Assembly: GCA_943846755.1 (NCBI GenBank)
Contig: OX044365.1
Span: 2,906,420 to 2,970,419 of the forward strand
DNA: 64,000 nt
Direction of reading: 5' to 3'
From: UBA8752 sp002336475
GTDB taxonomy: Bacteria > Bacteroidota > Bacteroidia > Flavobacteriales_D > Sanyastnellaceae
Shown here: piece after piece, positions 34,797 through 44,023 of the stretch
How positions within the stretch are numbered: position 1 is the stretch's first letter
Layout: each line of letters begins with the position of its first letter
Translations under genes and position numbers: made by a program
The notes under the pieces: model-generated
What the model was told of the DNA's origin: nothing
Seen by the model: only the letters and a program-made list of their open reading frames with translations
Database searches by the model: none

Positions 34797-37700
34797 CTGA
34801 CCATTTTGAGGGGCTGCTGCCAGCTGATGGGAAGCCCGCCATCAGAAACGGCTTCAAAAACCACGTTGTAGACCCCCGGCGAAACGGGTGTGCCCTTGTT
34901 TATCGCAGTTCCCGTCCAACCCACAGGCAGGCCAAGAGCATCCGTGGTTCCCAAAGTGACGCCTGCAGAGAAGGGGCCGTGGGATTCTTGCCAGACCACT
35001 TGTCCCCAACGGTCATAAATGGTGATTTGCCATTCTTTGACCCCACTTCCCCTCGGATAGAAAATGTCATTGACACCATCTCCGTTGGGTGAAAAAGCTT
35101 CGGGCAGCCAGACATCTGAGGGCGGAAGCAGACATACGGTGTGGGTGGTGGAATCTGCACATCCCGCTGCTTGAGACAGGGCGAGGGTGATTTGCCAGAG
35201 GCCAGGTGAGGGCAGGGTCAAAGTGGGGTTCGTGGCCAACGCCCAATCAAAAGTTCCTGATGTTGTGCTTCCTGCCGGTGGAGTGGCGATGTCTACTGGG
35301 CTCCATTGCCATGTCCCGAAGTCTGCGCCATTGGAGAGGTCAATGCAGCGGATGGGTTGGCTGTCCCAAGGAATGCAATCTGAGGCGGGGGCGATGCTGA
35401 ATGAAGCACTGAGCGGGGGGTGGCTGGGAACCAAAATGACGGTGTCTTGGGCGCAGCCATCAGTGGGGTCATACAGGCTCCATTGGAATGCACTCCCTGC
35501 GTTTAACGTCAATGAGTGCGGACCAATACCGAGGGTGTCTCCCTCGACAATGTGCATGAGACCTGAGGGTTCAGGCGCTTCGAGCAAGGCGTCGGTTCCC
35601 TCTCCAAAACATGCGGTTGGTCCAAAATCAATGCTGCGTTGAAAAGGAGGGAGGACTTCCACGAAAATGCTGTCAGCAGCAGGGTCTGAACAGCCATCAT
35701 CGACCAATACCCACCACCATTCGGATGAAGCTGGGGCGATGCTGCGTTGATAGGCAGGCAAACCACCGTCTGACCATTCAATGGACAATTGTTGCTGCGC
35801 TAAACCGCCGTTGGCCGAAACCTCTAGTGCCGCTGTGGCACCGGGGCACAGCACGGAATCTGAAGCCGATAAAGAGACCGACAAGGCGGGGAGGATTTCT
35901 ACGGCCCATGAGCTGTAGACCTGACAGACGTCACCGGTCCATTGGAGTTCGATGAGGTGGGAGCCGCCTCCGAGTTCTTGGGTGGAGCCGCTTGTGGGCC
36001 AGGGAATTCCATCGACCGTCCAGTTGGAATCAGAGGACGGGGGGCCGTTGCCCGCATCGGTGGGTGTGGGCGGTGTCCATGACGTGCTGTTGGAGCACAG
36101 TGTATCTGATCCGTCAAGAAACAGGGTGGGCCAAGTTGGAGCGACTTCGACCGATGCCAGCAGCGAATCCGAACAACCCGCTGGGGCTGTCCATGTGAGG
36201 CTGTGCGCGCCCGGGCCTGCAATCGAAGGCGTCCAAGTCCAGTTGTTGTCGGGATTCGCGGTCACCCCAGTGCCTGTCCATTGTGCTCCGGGAGACGGGT
36301 TGGGCAAGGCTATGGCGCTGTCTGTCGAACAGGATGTCCAACCACTGAGGTCTAAGGATTCGGGGTGGATGATCACATCCATGGTATCGCTGCACCCGTT
36401 GACTGAGTAAGCGGCTTGCTGCACTCCTAAGTCAAATGATTCTGACAACAATTCCCAGTCACAGTTTCCTAAGTCAGTGGCGGTTCCACTGGTCAATGTG
36501 GTCCATGACCCACACCAGGGACTCGCTTGCACCCCTGCATTGACCAGCAAGTTGCCCGCCTCTCCGCTGCAGGCGTGAACAACATTGGGCGTGATTTGGG
36601 TTTGCCTGTTGAACATCCAAAGGGTGTCAGAACACCCGTTCGGCGCGGCATATACCAATGGAGCCCATTGGCCATCTATGAGCAAGCTGGGGTCGTACTG
36701 TCCATTGGTGGTGCTTGCGGAGTCGATACCAGGTCCAGACCAAATGCCACCCGGAGGATAGAAACCTGGAAAAGGGACAAAGGGCAGTTGTTCGGGGCAA
36801 CTGGAGCTTGTGGGACCGGCTTCAACCGGTAAAATGACGCCAAAAGCCGTGCGGTTGCAGCCCTCCATGGTGTAGGTCAAGGTGAAAGGACCAAATGGGG
36901 TGTCCTCCGGAGACCAGACACCGTTTTGTCCATCCCACCCCGGGCCCGACCATTGGCCACCGGGGGGTGAATTCGGCAGTGTTACATCAGGTTCCGAAGC
37001 GCAGACATTGTCCAACTCTATGGTGTCAGCAGGTGCTTCGACGTAAACCGCAGTCTGACCGGAGCAGCCCTGTACAGTGTAGGTGACCACATAAGGGCTG
37101 TTACCGGAGGTGGAGTCCGCTTCTGCGGGGTCAAAGATGTTGCCGTTGAGCGCAGGACCGGCCCAAACGCCTCCTTGTGGCCACCCTTCCATCTCAAAAG
37201 GGGGCGATTCAGGGCAGGTAGCCACGCTTGGAGGGACGTTAAACGCAGGCACTTCAAATACAGCGCTCGAGGTGCAGCCGGCATTTCCCAGGGTTGAAAA
37301 GACAATGTCATGGAAACCAGGACCGCTGGAATCGGCAGAAAAAACCCAAGGCGGTCCAGAGATCCCCGGGCCCGTCCATTCTCCAGCAATTGGCCCAGCG
37401 CTGAGTTCGAGGCTTTGACCTGGACACAACAGGGTGTCGGATGTCCAAGCGCCCAGATCAATTAAGGTGATGGCCGCAGTGCTCGCGCCGGTGATTCCCG
37501 TCTCCGTTTCGGTGGCTGTGATGGTGTAAACGGCGGAGGCTGCTGGGCAAATGTTCCATGGACCTGGACCGGGGAGGAGCGTCCCGTCGTCTCCTTGTAA
37601 AACAAAAGTGGTGGGGCCGCAGCCGCGGGGTGTGGCGGCGATCTCGGTGCAACCTCCCGTGCACACGGTGTCTGAAGTGATGCTTAAAATGGGGGCTGGG

Positions 37701-38512
37701 GTGCATCCTGAAGCAGTCCATTGGGCCGAAAGGTCTGTGACCCATATCGAATCGCAAGCATCCCGCAGGCCGATTGCCATGGTGGCTGTAATCTCACAAT
37801 TGCCTTCAATGTTGGCCCCTTGTTCTAGGGGGAGGGTCAAGGTACTGGCGCTGCCTCCAAGGCAGCTGATTCCTTGAGCAGAAGCGGTGTCCACGTTCCA
37901 GATGGTGCCATTTTCTCCTACAAGTGTCAGGCTTGACCAGTCAATGAGGGCACATTCAATGGGAGGAGTGAAGTTCCATTGTACGGCCGAAAACGGGCAA
38001 GAGCCTGTCCCGTTTAAAGTGGAAATGGGCGGTGTTGGAGGAGGTGGATTGGCGGACCAAAACAAGTGGAAACCTTGGGGTTGGGCGCTTGCGTCCGAAA
38101 TGAACTGTACGGTCAATGCACCTTGGGTGCTGTAGCCTTGGGGGTTGGGAATGCTGCCATAAAGGGTGTCCAGTACAGGGGCGTTCGTGGTCGCCCCGTC
38201 GTAGAGCACCATGTAATCAAACAAAAGGCCACTGCCAGGACTGGAGGGTTCTAACTCGATGGGACCTAGAAAGCCCACCTGCAATGGGGCGCCTGCGTCA
38301 ATGGTGAAAGTGAGGTTTTCGTTGTTTCCGTATGCTTCATTTGGCCCGCCTGAATCGGTTAATTCTCCAATGCACTCCGTTACCGTGGAATCGGACATGA
38401 GAAAGGGGCTGCTTTGTGCGGTGCAAGTCTCGTCCCAGCCCGCTGTGAAAACAGCCGTCCAGCATACCATAAACAAGGCCGGAAATGCCCGTGTATGCCC
38501 GCAGAAATTCAC
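34793..38512 (-). CDS. CUB-domain surface protein with T9SS type B C-terminus
   Basis: 1,239 residues. An N-terminal signal region is followed by a CUB-like domain (STVTECIGELTDSGGPNEAY, then FDYMVLYDGATTNAPVLD and LTVQFISDAS). A long series of Ig/PKD-like segments follows, with repeated CSDT/CPE cysteines and GGxWSGPGxD motifs. The last ~95 residues are a gliding-motility-associated (CHU_C, type B) sorting domain: VWLPEAFSPNGDGVNDIFYP, WQITIYDRWGQVVWQ, GTPVSPGVYNVVFEAV. The protein is therefore predicted to be exported by T9SS to the surface or medium. It is flanked in the operon by a small lipoprotein and its probable PorP/SprF partner, with ATGA overlaps on both sides. Confidence 0.88.
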   Translation of the reverse strand: MNFCGHTRAFPALFMVCWTAVFTAGWDETCTAQSSPFLMSDSTVTECIGELTDSGGPNEAYGNNENLTFTIDAGAPLQVGFLGPIELEPSSPGSGLLFDYMVLYDGATTNAPVLDTLYGSIPNPQGYSTQGALTVQFISDASAQPQGFHLFWSANPPPPTPPISTLNGTGSCPFSAVQWNFTPPIECALIDWSSLTLVGENGTIWNVDTASAQGISCLGGSASTLTLPLEQGANIEGNCEITATMAIGLRDACDSIWVTDLSAQWTASGCTPAPILSITSDTVCTGGCTEIAATPRGCGPTTFVLQGDDGTLLPGPGPWNICPAASAVYTITATETETGITGASTAAITLIDLGAWTSDTLLCPGQSLELSAGPIAGEWTGPGISGPPWVFSADSSGPGFHDIVFSTLGNAGCTSSAVFEVPAFNVPPSVATCPESPPFEMEGWPQGGVWAGPALNGNIFDPAEADSTSGNSPYVVTYTVQGCSGQTAVYVEAPADTIELDNVCASEPDVTLPNSPPGGQWSGPGWDGQNGVWSPEDTPFGPFTLTYTMEGCNRTAFGVILPVEAGPTSSSCPEQLPFVPFPGFYPPGGIWSGPGIDSASTTNGQYDPSLLIDGQWAPLVYAAPNGCSDTLWMFNRQTQITPNVVHACSGEAGNLLVNAGVQASPWCGSWTTLTSGTATDLGNCDWELLSESFDLGVQQAAYSVNGCSDTMDVIIHPESLDLSGWTSCSTDSAIALPNPSPGAQWTGTGVTANPDNNWTWTPSIAGPGAHSLTWTAPAGCSDSLLASVEVAPTWPTLFLDGSDTLCSNSTSWTPPTPTDAGNGPPSSDSNWTVDGIPWPTSGSTQELGGGSHLIELQWTGDVCQVYSSWAVEILPALSVSLSASDSVLCPGATAALEVSANGGLAQQQLSIEWSDGGLPAYQRSIAPASSEWWWVLVDDGCSDPAADSIFVEVLPPFQRSIDFGPTACFGEGTDALLEAPEPSGLMHIVEGDTLGIGPHSLTLNAGSAFQWSLYDPTDGCAQDTVILVPSHPPLSASFSIAPASDCIPWDSQPIRCIDLSNGADFGTWQWSPVDIATPPAGSTTSGTFDWALATNPTLTLPSPGLWQITLALSQAAGCADSTTHTVCLLPPSDVWLPEAFSPNGDGVNDIFYPRGSGVKEWQITIYDRWGQVVWQESHGPFSAGVTLGTTDALGLPVGWTGTAINKGTPVSPGVYNVVFEAVSDGGLPISWQQPLKMVR

Positions 38513-38979
38513 AAAGTGTCGGTTATGAGAATGACTGGACTTTGCACCGTATTGGACACGTTGCCTGCCCTGTCTGTGATCCTAAAAGTCAGCCGGGTTT
38601 GCTCATCACCACCATTGCCCAAGAGGAAGAGGGGGGGCACGGTCACTTCGAAAGTGCCGCTGATGTCAAGTTCCATGCCGTCCGGGGTGAGTGGTGGAAT
38701 GTGGTAGGTGTCCGGCGCGTTCAACCTTTCGTCTTGGATGTCCAAAGCATGTCGGTCGGGGTCTGTCCAACCCAGGTCTCCTTGGTGGTCTTGGTACCCG
38801 AGGGTGACAACCGCGTTTTGGGATGCCGACTGAAACTCCGTGGCGTTGATGGAAATCCAAGTCAGTGTGGGAGAGACGGGATCGGGTTCTTCGGGGCTGC
38901 ATCCCGATGTGGCAGCCGCGACTGCAGCAATCCAGAGCACAGAAAACAGTGGGTTGAGGGAGGCCAGGGAATCCTTCAT
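38509..38979 (-). CDS. Small Ig-like lipoprotein
   Basis: 156 residues from ATG 38979 (MKDSLASLNPLFSVLWIAAVAAATSGC), whose lipobox marks a lipoprotein. The remainder is beta-rich with an acidic turn (YQDHQGDLGWTDPDRHAL) and ends FRITDRAGNVSNTVQSPVILIT, an Ig/cadherin-like edge pattern. No catalytic motif is visible and I do not recognise a named family. It overlaps both neighbours by 4 bp (ATGA), so its product is probably made in step with the cytochrome-like lipoprotein upstream and the CUB/type B protein downstream. Confidence 0.7.
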   Translation of the reverse strand: MKDSLASLNPLFSVLWIAAVAAATSGCSPEEPDPVSPTLTWISINATEFQSASQNAVVTLGYQDHQGDLGWTDPDRHALDIQDERLNAPDTYHIPPLTPDGMELDISGTFEVTVPPLFLLGNGGDEQTRLTFRITDRAGNVSNTVQSPVILITDTL

Positions 38980-39950
38980 AGGGCAATGCGCAATCGGTAC
39001 AACAGCCCAATATAGTTGGGACTGTTTGTGGAAGGGGCCCGCGTTTCTGAGGTGCCATCGGTGGCCCTGATTTGTAAGGTCCACTCAGATCCTGGAGCGG
39101 CGTTGCTCAAATCTACCTCTGCAAAGAGCCCATATTCTTCGTTGCTGCCAGAAAATGTGGCCGCTGTGAACGTAAACGGAGGCGCACCAAATGCACCTCC
39201 ATCGGAGGCTGCATCTGCATCGGCTACGTCCAGCCCAAGTGCCCAGTGGCATTCGATATCCCCTTGTGGAATCAGGTCGTCAGATATGGCGGCGAAGACT
39301 TGAATGGGAGCGGCGTCTACTACGGTGGGCTGAAGGCCCACCCCTTCAGCCCGGGCATATGGTTCGCCAATGGCGCCTGGTGGAAAGGCTGCGAAGCCAT
39401 GGATTTGCGGCGGCAATGAGGTGCCTTCGGCGGGTGCAGTATTGCCGTTGATGTCGGGTGCTCCAGCTTCGATCCATGCAGAGATGGCCGCGATGTATTC
39501 TTCTCTGCGTTCGTCGTAGTCGCTTTCTTCGTCCACTTCGAGCGGCATCATGCCGGAGGTATTCGGGATCTCGACGGTAAGCCTTTCGTGCAGAAATGAC
39601 GCTGACACATTGCCCGGGACCACCCTGCGGTTGAAGGTCATGCTGGCATCGTTGGCAATGACAGGATGGTTGACCAGGGTGTTCCAGGAAGAGCCGACGG
39701 TGCGAAAATCCGGCTCAAAAGTGCCGTCGTGACAACCGCTGTTGGCGCACGTAGGGCCGAGGATTTGTTGGTGCAGCCATGCAAAATTGCCCTCGGGCAA
39801 AGGAGGCACGGCAAGGCCCTCGGTGGCCACAACAGGTGGCAGTCCGTCGTAAGGATTCAAAGGTGGCTCGGGTTGGCATCCAGTTCCAGCAAACATCCAG
39901 CTCAGCCAAAGGATGGAGGCAGTCAGGGTGGTTCTATGATCTTGTATCAT
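38976..39950 (-). CDS. Cytochrome c-like lipoprotein
   Basis: 324 residues, with signal and lipobox FAGTGC. LHQQILGPTCANSGCHDG has a CxxxCH motif, an expanded variant of the heme c site seen in planctomycete-type cytochrome domains. MMPLEVDEE could supply an axial Met, and AAISAWIEAGAPD is the standard closing helix. The C-terminal half (about residues 190-324) is a beta-sandwich-like region ending YIGLLYRLRIAL. Whether heme is attached to CxxxCH needs proof. It starts within one base of the end of the Tat-exported protein gene and overlaps the next by 4 bp. Confidence 0.7.
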   Translation of the reverse strand: MIQDHRTTLTASILWLSWMFAGTGCQPEPPLNPYDGLPPVVATEGLAVPPLPEGNFAWLHQQILGPTCANSGCHDGTFEPDFRTVGSSWNTLVNHPVIANDASMTFNRRVVPGNVSASFLHERLTVEIPNTSGMMPLEVDEESDYDERREEYIAAISAWIEAGAPDINGNTAPAEGTSLPPQIHGFAAFPPGAIGEPYARAEGVGLQPTVVDAAPIQVFAAISDDLIPQGDIECHWALGLDVADADAASDGGAFGAPPFTFTAATFSGSNEEYGLFAEVDLSNAAPGSEWTLQIRATDGTSETRAPSTNSPNYIGLLYRLRIAL

Positions 39951-41284
39951 CAGATGCGGTTAAACAAGCTGTCGGTACCGGGATGCACATAACCCGCGTT
40001 TTGAACTTCGGGCATCACGCCCAGCAGATCGCACACGGTCATCATGGTATCTGTGACCATGCCTACTGGATTGTCCTCGCCTCCAATGGTGAGGCCTTGG
40101 GGAACCGTTGGGCCGGCCATCATCGTGAAAATGCGCATGCTGTTTTCATCGCTGTGGTCATAGGCCCTCCAGTCGTTTTCATCGATGATATTGTTGGGCT
40201 GCAGGTTGCGTCCGCATTCTGGGGTCAAGATTAAGGTGGTGTTGCCGGCCATTCCTGGAATCGACTGGATGTGGTTCCACAAATGTCCGATGGCATGGTC
40301 TGCGCGGTGCAAAGCCGACAAATAGGAAGAGAAATTGGAGTGACATGCATCCACTCCCCCGAGGTTGACCATGGTGAACGCGGGTTTGAATTCAGAAAGC
40401 ACTTCACAGGCAAACCCAACCGTGCCTGTATCCCGGTTGTCGCTCACCGGAGGAACGTTGACGGTGCCGTTTTCAACCTTTTGATACATGAGTTTCATGA
40501 AGGCTTTGATGTGTTCTTTTTCTTCGTCGGTATTGTTCAATCCACCTCCGAAACCTCCGCTGCCGTCCGCTCCAAATTGCTGGTCCAAAAAGGTCTTCAT
40601 GCGCCGAAGCGGCTCTAGCTCGTTTTCTGGGTGATAGACTTGTGCGTCTGCAAAGGCGGCGTCTCCAGCACCAGCGAATGTTACGAGTGGTGCAAAGAAA
40701 TTGCCAGCGTATTCGGCACCGTAATTGGGGTGCTCGCTGTGGTTGAGCAGAGGGAGTGAGCCTCCGATTCCATCGCCCACAAACCAGGTGTCGGTGGCCT
40801 GGTAACCTCCGTGTCTGCGGAGGTATTCAAATATGGTGGGTTGCAGCGGACGCTGCTTGAGGCCTTGTCCACCAGGAACTGCACCTTGAACCAGGGAGTT
40901 CATGCCACCGAAATGTCCTGCGCTCAGGGCGCTGACTTCGGCAAAAGTGGTGCCAATGGACTCGATGGATTGGGGCAGGACAGCGGGGATGGGGTTGATG
41001 CCTCCGACACCGGTGCCGTACACGATTTTGGCAATGGGCGCTTCACCGGACAGCATGTTGTACATGATATTGCCTGGGTAAGGCTCTCCTTGGCTATCGT
41101 CCACATAGCGCCGGAGGTAGCTTTCTTGCAGCCGAACGCCGCCTGCAAAGGCCACCATCACGACATGGTCCGCGCTGCGGCGGCCCGATGCAGCAAACAG
41201 CCGGCCGGATGGAAGTATGGTGGGCAATGCAGCACTCCCGGCAACAGCCAATCCGCTTTTCTTGAGGAAATCCCTTCGTTTCAT
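39950..41284 (-). CDS. Tat-exported DUF1501/alkaline-phosphatase-like protein
   Basis: 444 residues, starting MKRRDFLKKSGLAVAGSAAL, a clear twin-arginine signal (KRRDFLKK). The body resembles DUF1501/alkaline-phosphatase-superfamily proteins: VVMVAFAGGVRLQESYLRR, NMLSGEAPI, PTIFEYLRRHGG, FTMVNLGGVDACHSNFSSYLSALHRADHAIGHLWNHI, TLILTPECGRNLQPN. The GVDACHSN and ECGRN motifs correspond to the D-x-H and E(D)xGR metal-site regions of the superfamily. Family members in Planctomycetes are encoded beside DUF1549/DUF1553 proteins, and here it follows two lipoproteins with DUF1549-like motifs. Substrate unknown; export folded by Tat suggests a metal cofactor. Confidence 0.72.
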   Translation of the reverse strand: MKRRDFLKKSGLAVAGSAALPTILPSGRLFAASGRRSADHVVMVAFAGGVRLQESYLRRYVDDSQGEPYPGNIMYNMLSGEAPIAKIVYGTGVGGINPIPAVLPQSIESIGTTFAEVSALSAGHFGGMNSLVQGAVPGGQGLKQRPLQPTIFEYLRRHGGYQATDTWFVGDGIGGSLPLLNHSEHPNYGAEYAGNFFAPLVTFAGAGDAAFADAQVYHPENELEPLRRMKTFLDQQFGADGSGGFGGGLNNTDEEKEHIKAFMKLMYQKVENGTVNVPPVSDNRDTGTVGFACEVLSEFKPAFTMVNLGGVDACHSNFSSYLSALHRADHAIGHLWNHIQSIPGMAGNTTLILTPECGRNLQPNNIIDENDWRAYDHSDENSMRIFTMMAGPTVPQGLTIGGEDNPVGMVTDTMMTVCDLLGVMPEVQNAGYVHPGTDSLFNRI

Positions 41285-41288
41285 GGTC

Positions 41289-41789
41289 TTAATAATGCAA
41301 GTATTCAGCGCTCAGCGCGAAGGATGAGTACACCAATTCCGGAGTGACCGTAGGGGTGTTCTGGATGTAGTTCCGCATCCAGGTGCGCTCTGCTTGGGTA
41401 GGGTAACGCACGAGGAACCGCACATAGGTGGCCTCAACAAACTGGTCGGAGTCTGCGAGCATGGCCTCTTGTGAGGGCAGTTGGACTTCGGGGTTTTGCA
41501 TGAAGTTGGCCACCAGTGTTTCACGTGCAATGTCTTGGTCTCCGATGCTTTCGAATGCTTGCTTGATGTCGAAGAGTTCAGCACTGCCCAGGGCTGTTCC
41601 GAAGAGGTCGGCATGTAAAATCGATATCCACTGGTCGATGGTCTTGGCCCTGTCTTTGTCTGCAGTGGAAGATTGCAGTTGTAAGGGCTCTAATCCGTAT
41701 TGGACATCAGGTTCGACCGAACAGCCTGCCCCGATCAGGACCAATAATGCAACTGCACAAGGCCACGAGAATGGTGAAAAACGGTTCAT
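41289..41789 (-). CDS. Lipoprotein with a DUF1549-like motif
   Basis: 166 residues, lipobox LIGAGC. The C-terminal third reads YVRFLVRYPTQAERTWMRNYI followed by FALSAEYLHY. This is the pattern of DUF1549-type modules (a helix with R-x-P-T-x-x-E, then S-x-E-Y). The N-terminal portion (IDQWISILHADLFG) is helical. It overlaps the preceding gene by 4 bp and lies 4 bp from the Tat-exported protein gene. It may be a shortened relative of the upstream lipoprotein. The function is unknown. Confidence 0.65.
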   Translation of the reverse strand: MNRFSPFSWPCAVALLVLIGAGCSVEPDVQYGLEPLQLQSSTADKDRAKTIDQWISILHADLFGTALGSAELFDIKQAFESIGDQDIARETLVANFMQNPEVQLPSQEAMLADSDQFVEATYVRFLVRYPTQAERTWMRNYIQNTPTVTPELVYSSFALSAEYLHY

Positions 41790-42691
41790 TGGAAATCGGC
41801 GTATTCGTTAGAAGTGATCAAAAGCTGCTGCAATGCACGGATATCGACCTCGGCGCCAACGGTTTGTTTCCATGAGACCATTTCCGCGTCGGTGATGGGG
41901 CGCACCAGCAATCGCTCAGCCCACCAGCGAACAGCGCCTTCGTCGAACTCGACGTTGTTTACCAATGCTTGCAGGTATTCTGCAGAATTCGAGATGGGTG
42001 TACCGAGGAGCACCGATGGGGCATTCAATTCTACTGCAGAATAGGCCTGGTCAAATTCAGACTCCGTAGGGTAGCGTCCAAAAAGGTCATCAAACGTAGC
42101 GTTGATGAAGTTGAAGCTGTTCATGTTGATTTCATCATAGAAGATGTTGTCACAGTAACGTCGGCTGACCTCTCGCCATGAGATGGCATTTGTCCGGTAG
42201 TCACCGACGGCCTGCAGTGCGCTCTGCATGCGCAAGGCTTGCTGTGTGAAATACAGGTATCCGCTCGTATTGCCTTGGAGCGAATCTTGAGTGGCCCGGT
42301 TGAGCAGACTTTCCAATTCGGATTCCATGGCCTCCTGGCCAAACCCTTGTAAAAAACGGCCCGACATGTCATCGCTGAGCTTGCGGTCATAAAGGGCCAC
42401 ATACTGGAGGTCAGCGCCCATAAGCCGTTCGACCAAAAGGGAACGTGCTTCGATTTCCAATTCCCCTGCCCTCAAGGCTGCACGTTCTGCTTCCAATTCC
42501 ATTGCCAATGGCTCTCTGCCAATGAGATCGATGAAAACCCTTGTTAGATAGGCATCGACCAACACGGTGGGAACACCGCTGTACGCTGGAACGGTATTGT
42601 TTTCGAAAACAATGCCCTCTGGAGAGCAGCCGGAAAGTCCTATTAGACCTAACAGGAAAATGGTTCGGAAGGACACAATAAAGGGGTGCAT
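41786..42691 (-). CDS. First operon lipoprotein, DUF1549-like motifs
   Basis: 301 residues from ATG 42691 (MHPFIVSFRTIFLLGLIGLSGC), with a clear lipobox. It contains three spaced motifs of the DUF1549 kind: YLTRVFIDLIGREPLAMELE, FDDLFGRYPTESEFDQAY and LLVRPITDAEMVSWKQ, ending QLLITSNEYADF. Planctomycete DUF1549 proteins show RRVYLDLTGLPPTxxE followed by SPEY, so a distant relation is likely but not demonstrated. It is the promoter-proximal gene of a seven-gene operon. TATATTCG lies three bases before the ATG. An upstream in-frame ATG (42853) would overlap the divergent gene and is unlikely. Confidence 0.68.
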   Translation of the reverse strand: MHPFIVSFRTIFLLGLIGLSGCSPEGIVFENNTVPAYSGVPTVLVDAYLTRVFIDLIGREPLAMELEAERAALRAGELEIEARSLLVERLMGADLQYVALYDRKLSDDMSGRFLQGFGQEAMESELESLLNRATQDSLQGNTSGYLYFTQQALRMQSALQAVGDYRTNAISWREVSRRYCDNIFYDEINMNSFNFINATFDDLFGRYPTESEFDQAYSAVELNAPSVLLGTPISNSAEYLQALVNNVEFDEGAVRWWAERLLVRPITDAEMVSWKQTVGAEVDIRALQQLLITSNEYADFQ

Positions 42692-42769
42692 TCCCGAATA
42701 TAACGTTTGGTGACTTTGAAGGTTGAATTCGCCTTTTGTCAAAGTAGCTTCGCGTTCATTATTCACCTC

Positions 42770-43990
42770 ATGAAAAAAAGCAACGTGTTTCAGTTTTCTC
42801 GATTGTTGGTTCTGGTCATTTGCAGCGCCGGCGTTTGGCATGCCCAAGCCCAAGACCGGGCTTATGTTTTGTGCGAGGGTGCACAGGACTTTTATTCTGG
42901 TGAGGTGTTGGAGTCGCCCCGAATTGGAACGATTGACCTTTCAGCGTCAACCCCGGATTTTGAGGTATTGAGGGTGTTCAATGGCCATGCATTTGCTGCA
43001 GACTTGGCACTTTCAGAAGACGGATCCATGGTGTATGTCGCAGCAGAGGACACCGTTTATAAACTGGAGGCAGCAACAGGAGAAATTCTAGCTGAACAAC
43101 CCCTTCAGGGAGCGCGGCGCCTTTTGCTGGACGGGGACCGTTTGTTTGTATCCCGTGGAGACGTGGATCCCATGACATGGGGCTCTGTTGATTTTGACCA
43201 CTATTTCGTGGCTTTGGATGCCGGAGACTTGTCTTGGGACACAGGATGGGAAGCTGCAGACAATGGCGGTCCAGGTTGGGCTTCTGAGGGGATTTGTGTG
43301 AGTGAAGGCGCTGTTTATGTGGCCATCAACAACGCCTTTACTTTTGGAGAAGAAGTGGGCCTCATTGGCCGAATTGACCTTACTACAGGGGCTTATACTG
43401 AGACCGAACTCGGCCCCGATGGACTGAATCCGGTCCACTTGTTTTCTGGGGATGATGGGGCGGTTGTCTCTGTAAATGTTCAGCAGTATGACGGCACTTC
43501 ATTGAGCCGTTGGACAGGAACATCCGACGCCGATACGGAGGTCGTTGCAGACGTCACAGCAGGCTGTGGTGCGGCAGATTGGCATGAAGGAGGCGTGTTG
43601 TACCAGGTTTATGGAGAAGCGGGTTTCCGTAAAGCCGATGGTGCAACCCTTGCTGCAGAAGAAGGGTGGAGTGGCAATGGAGGTTCTGTATACGCCATGC
43701 AGGTGCTTTCATCGGGCCAAGTGCTATTGGGTACCACCGACTTTGCGACTGCGGGCGCGGTTGAGATGTGGGACTTTGAAGCTGGCTTGCAATGGTCTAT
43801 CCCCGTGGGAATAGCACCCGGAAAAATGCAGGTTTCGATGACGGCCAGTGCTGTTCAAGAAGTGGAAGGCCCCCGCACCATTGTGGAGACGGTCGATCTG
43901 TTGGGACGGCCTGTTAAATCTGGGAAGGGGATGCTTCTGCACCTGTGGTCCGATGGAACGGTGACCAAAGAGTTGCGACTGGCGGATTGA
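42770..43990 (+). CDS. Secreted beta-propeller protein with T9SS type A-like C-terminus
   Basis: 406 residues from ATG 42770 (MKKSNVFQFSRLLVLVICSAGVWHAQAQ), with signal peptide. The body has YncE-like propeller blades (GTIDLSASTPDFEVLRVFNG, HAFAADLALSEDGSMVYVAAEDTVYKLE, LLLDGDRLFVSRGDVDP, GRIDLTTGAYTETELGPDG). The C-terminus, ETVDLLGRPVKSGKGMLLHLW then TVTKELRLAD, resembles a type A sorting domain (usually xYDLLGRxV...). It is therefore a probable surface or secreted binding protein, divergent from the seven-gene operon with 78 bp between the starts. Ligand unknown. Confidence 0.72.
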   Translation: MKKSNVFQFSRLLVLVICSAGVWHAQAQDRAYVLCEGAQDFYSGEVLESPRIGTIDLSASTPDFEVLRVFNGHAFAADLALSEDGSMVYVAAEDTVYKLEAATGEILAEQPLQGARRLLLDGDRLFVSRGDVDPMTWGSVDFDHYFVALDAGDLSWDTGWEAADNGGPGWASEGICVSEGAVYVAINNAFTFGEEVGLIGRIDLTTGAYTETELGPDGLNPVHLFSGDDGAVVSVNVQQYDGTSLSRWTGTSDADTEVVADVTAGCGAADWHEGGVLYQVYGEAGFRKADGATLAAEEGWSGNGGSVYAMQVLSSGQVLLGTTDFATAGAVEMWDFEAGLQWSIPVGIAPGKMQVSMTASAVQEVEGPRTIVETVDLLGRPVKSGKGMLLHLWSDGTVTKELRLAD

Positions 43991-44023
43991 GGACGGGGGG
44001 CCTCCTCCTAGATGGCTTGGATT

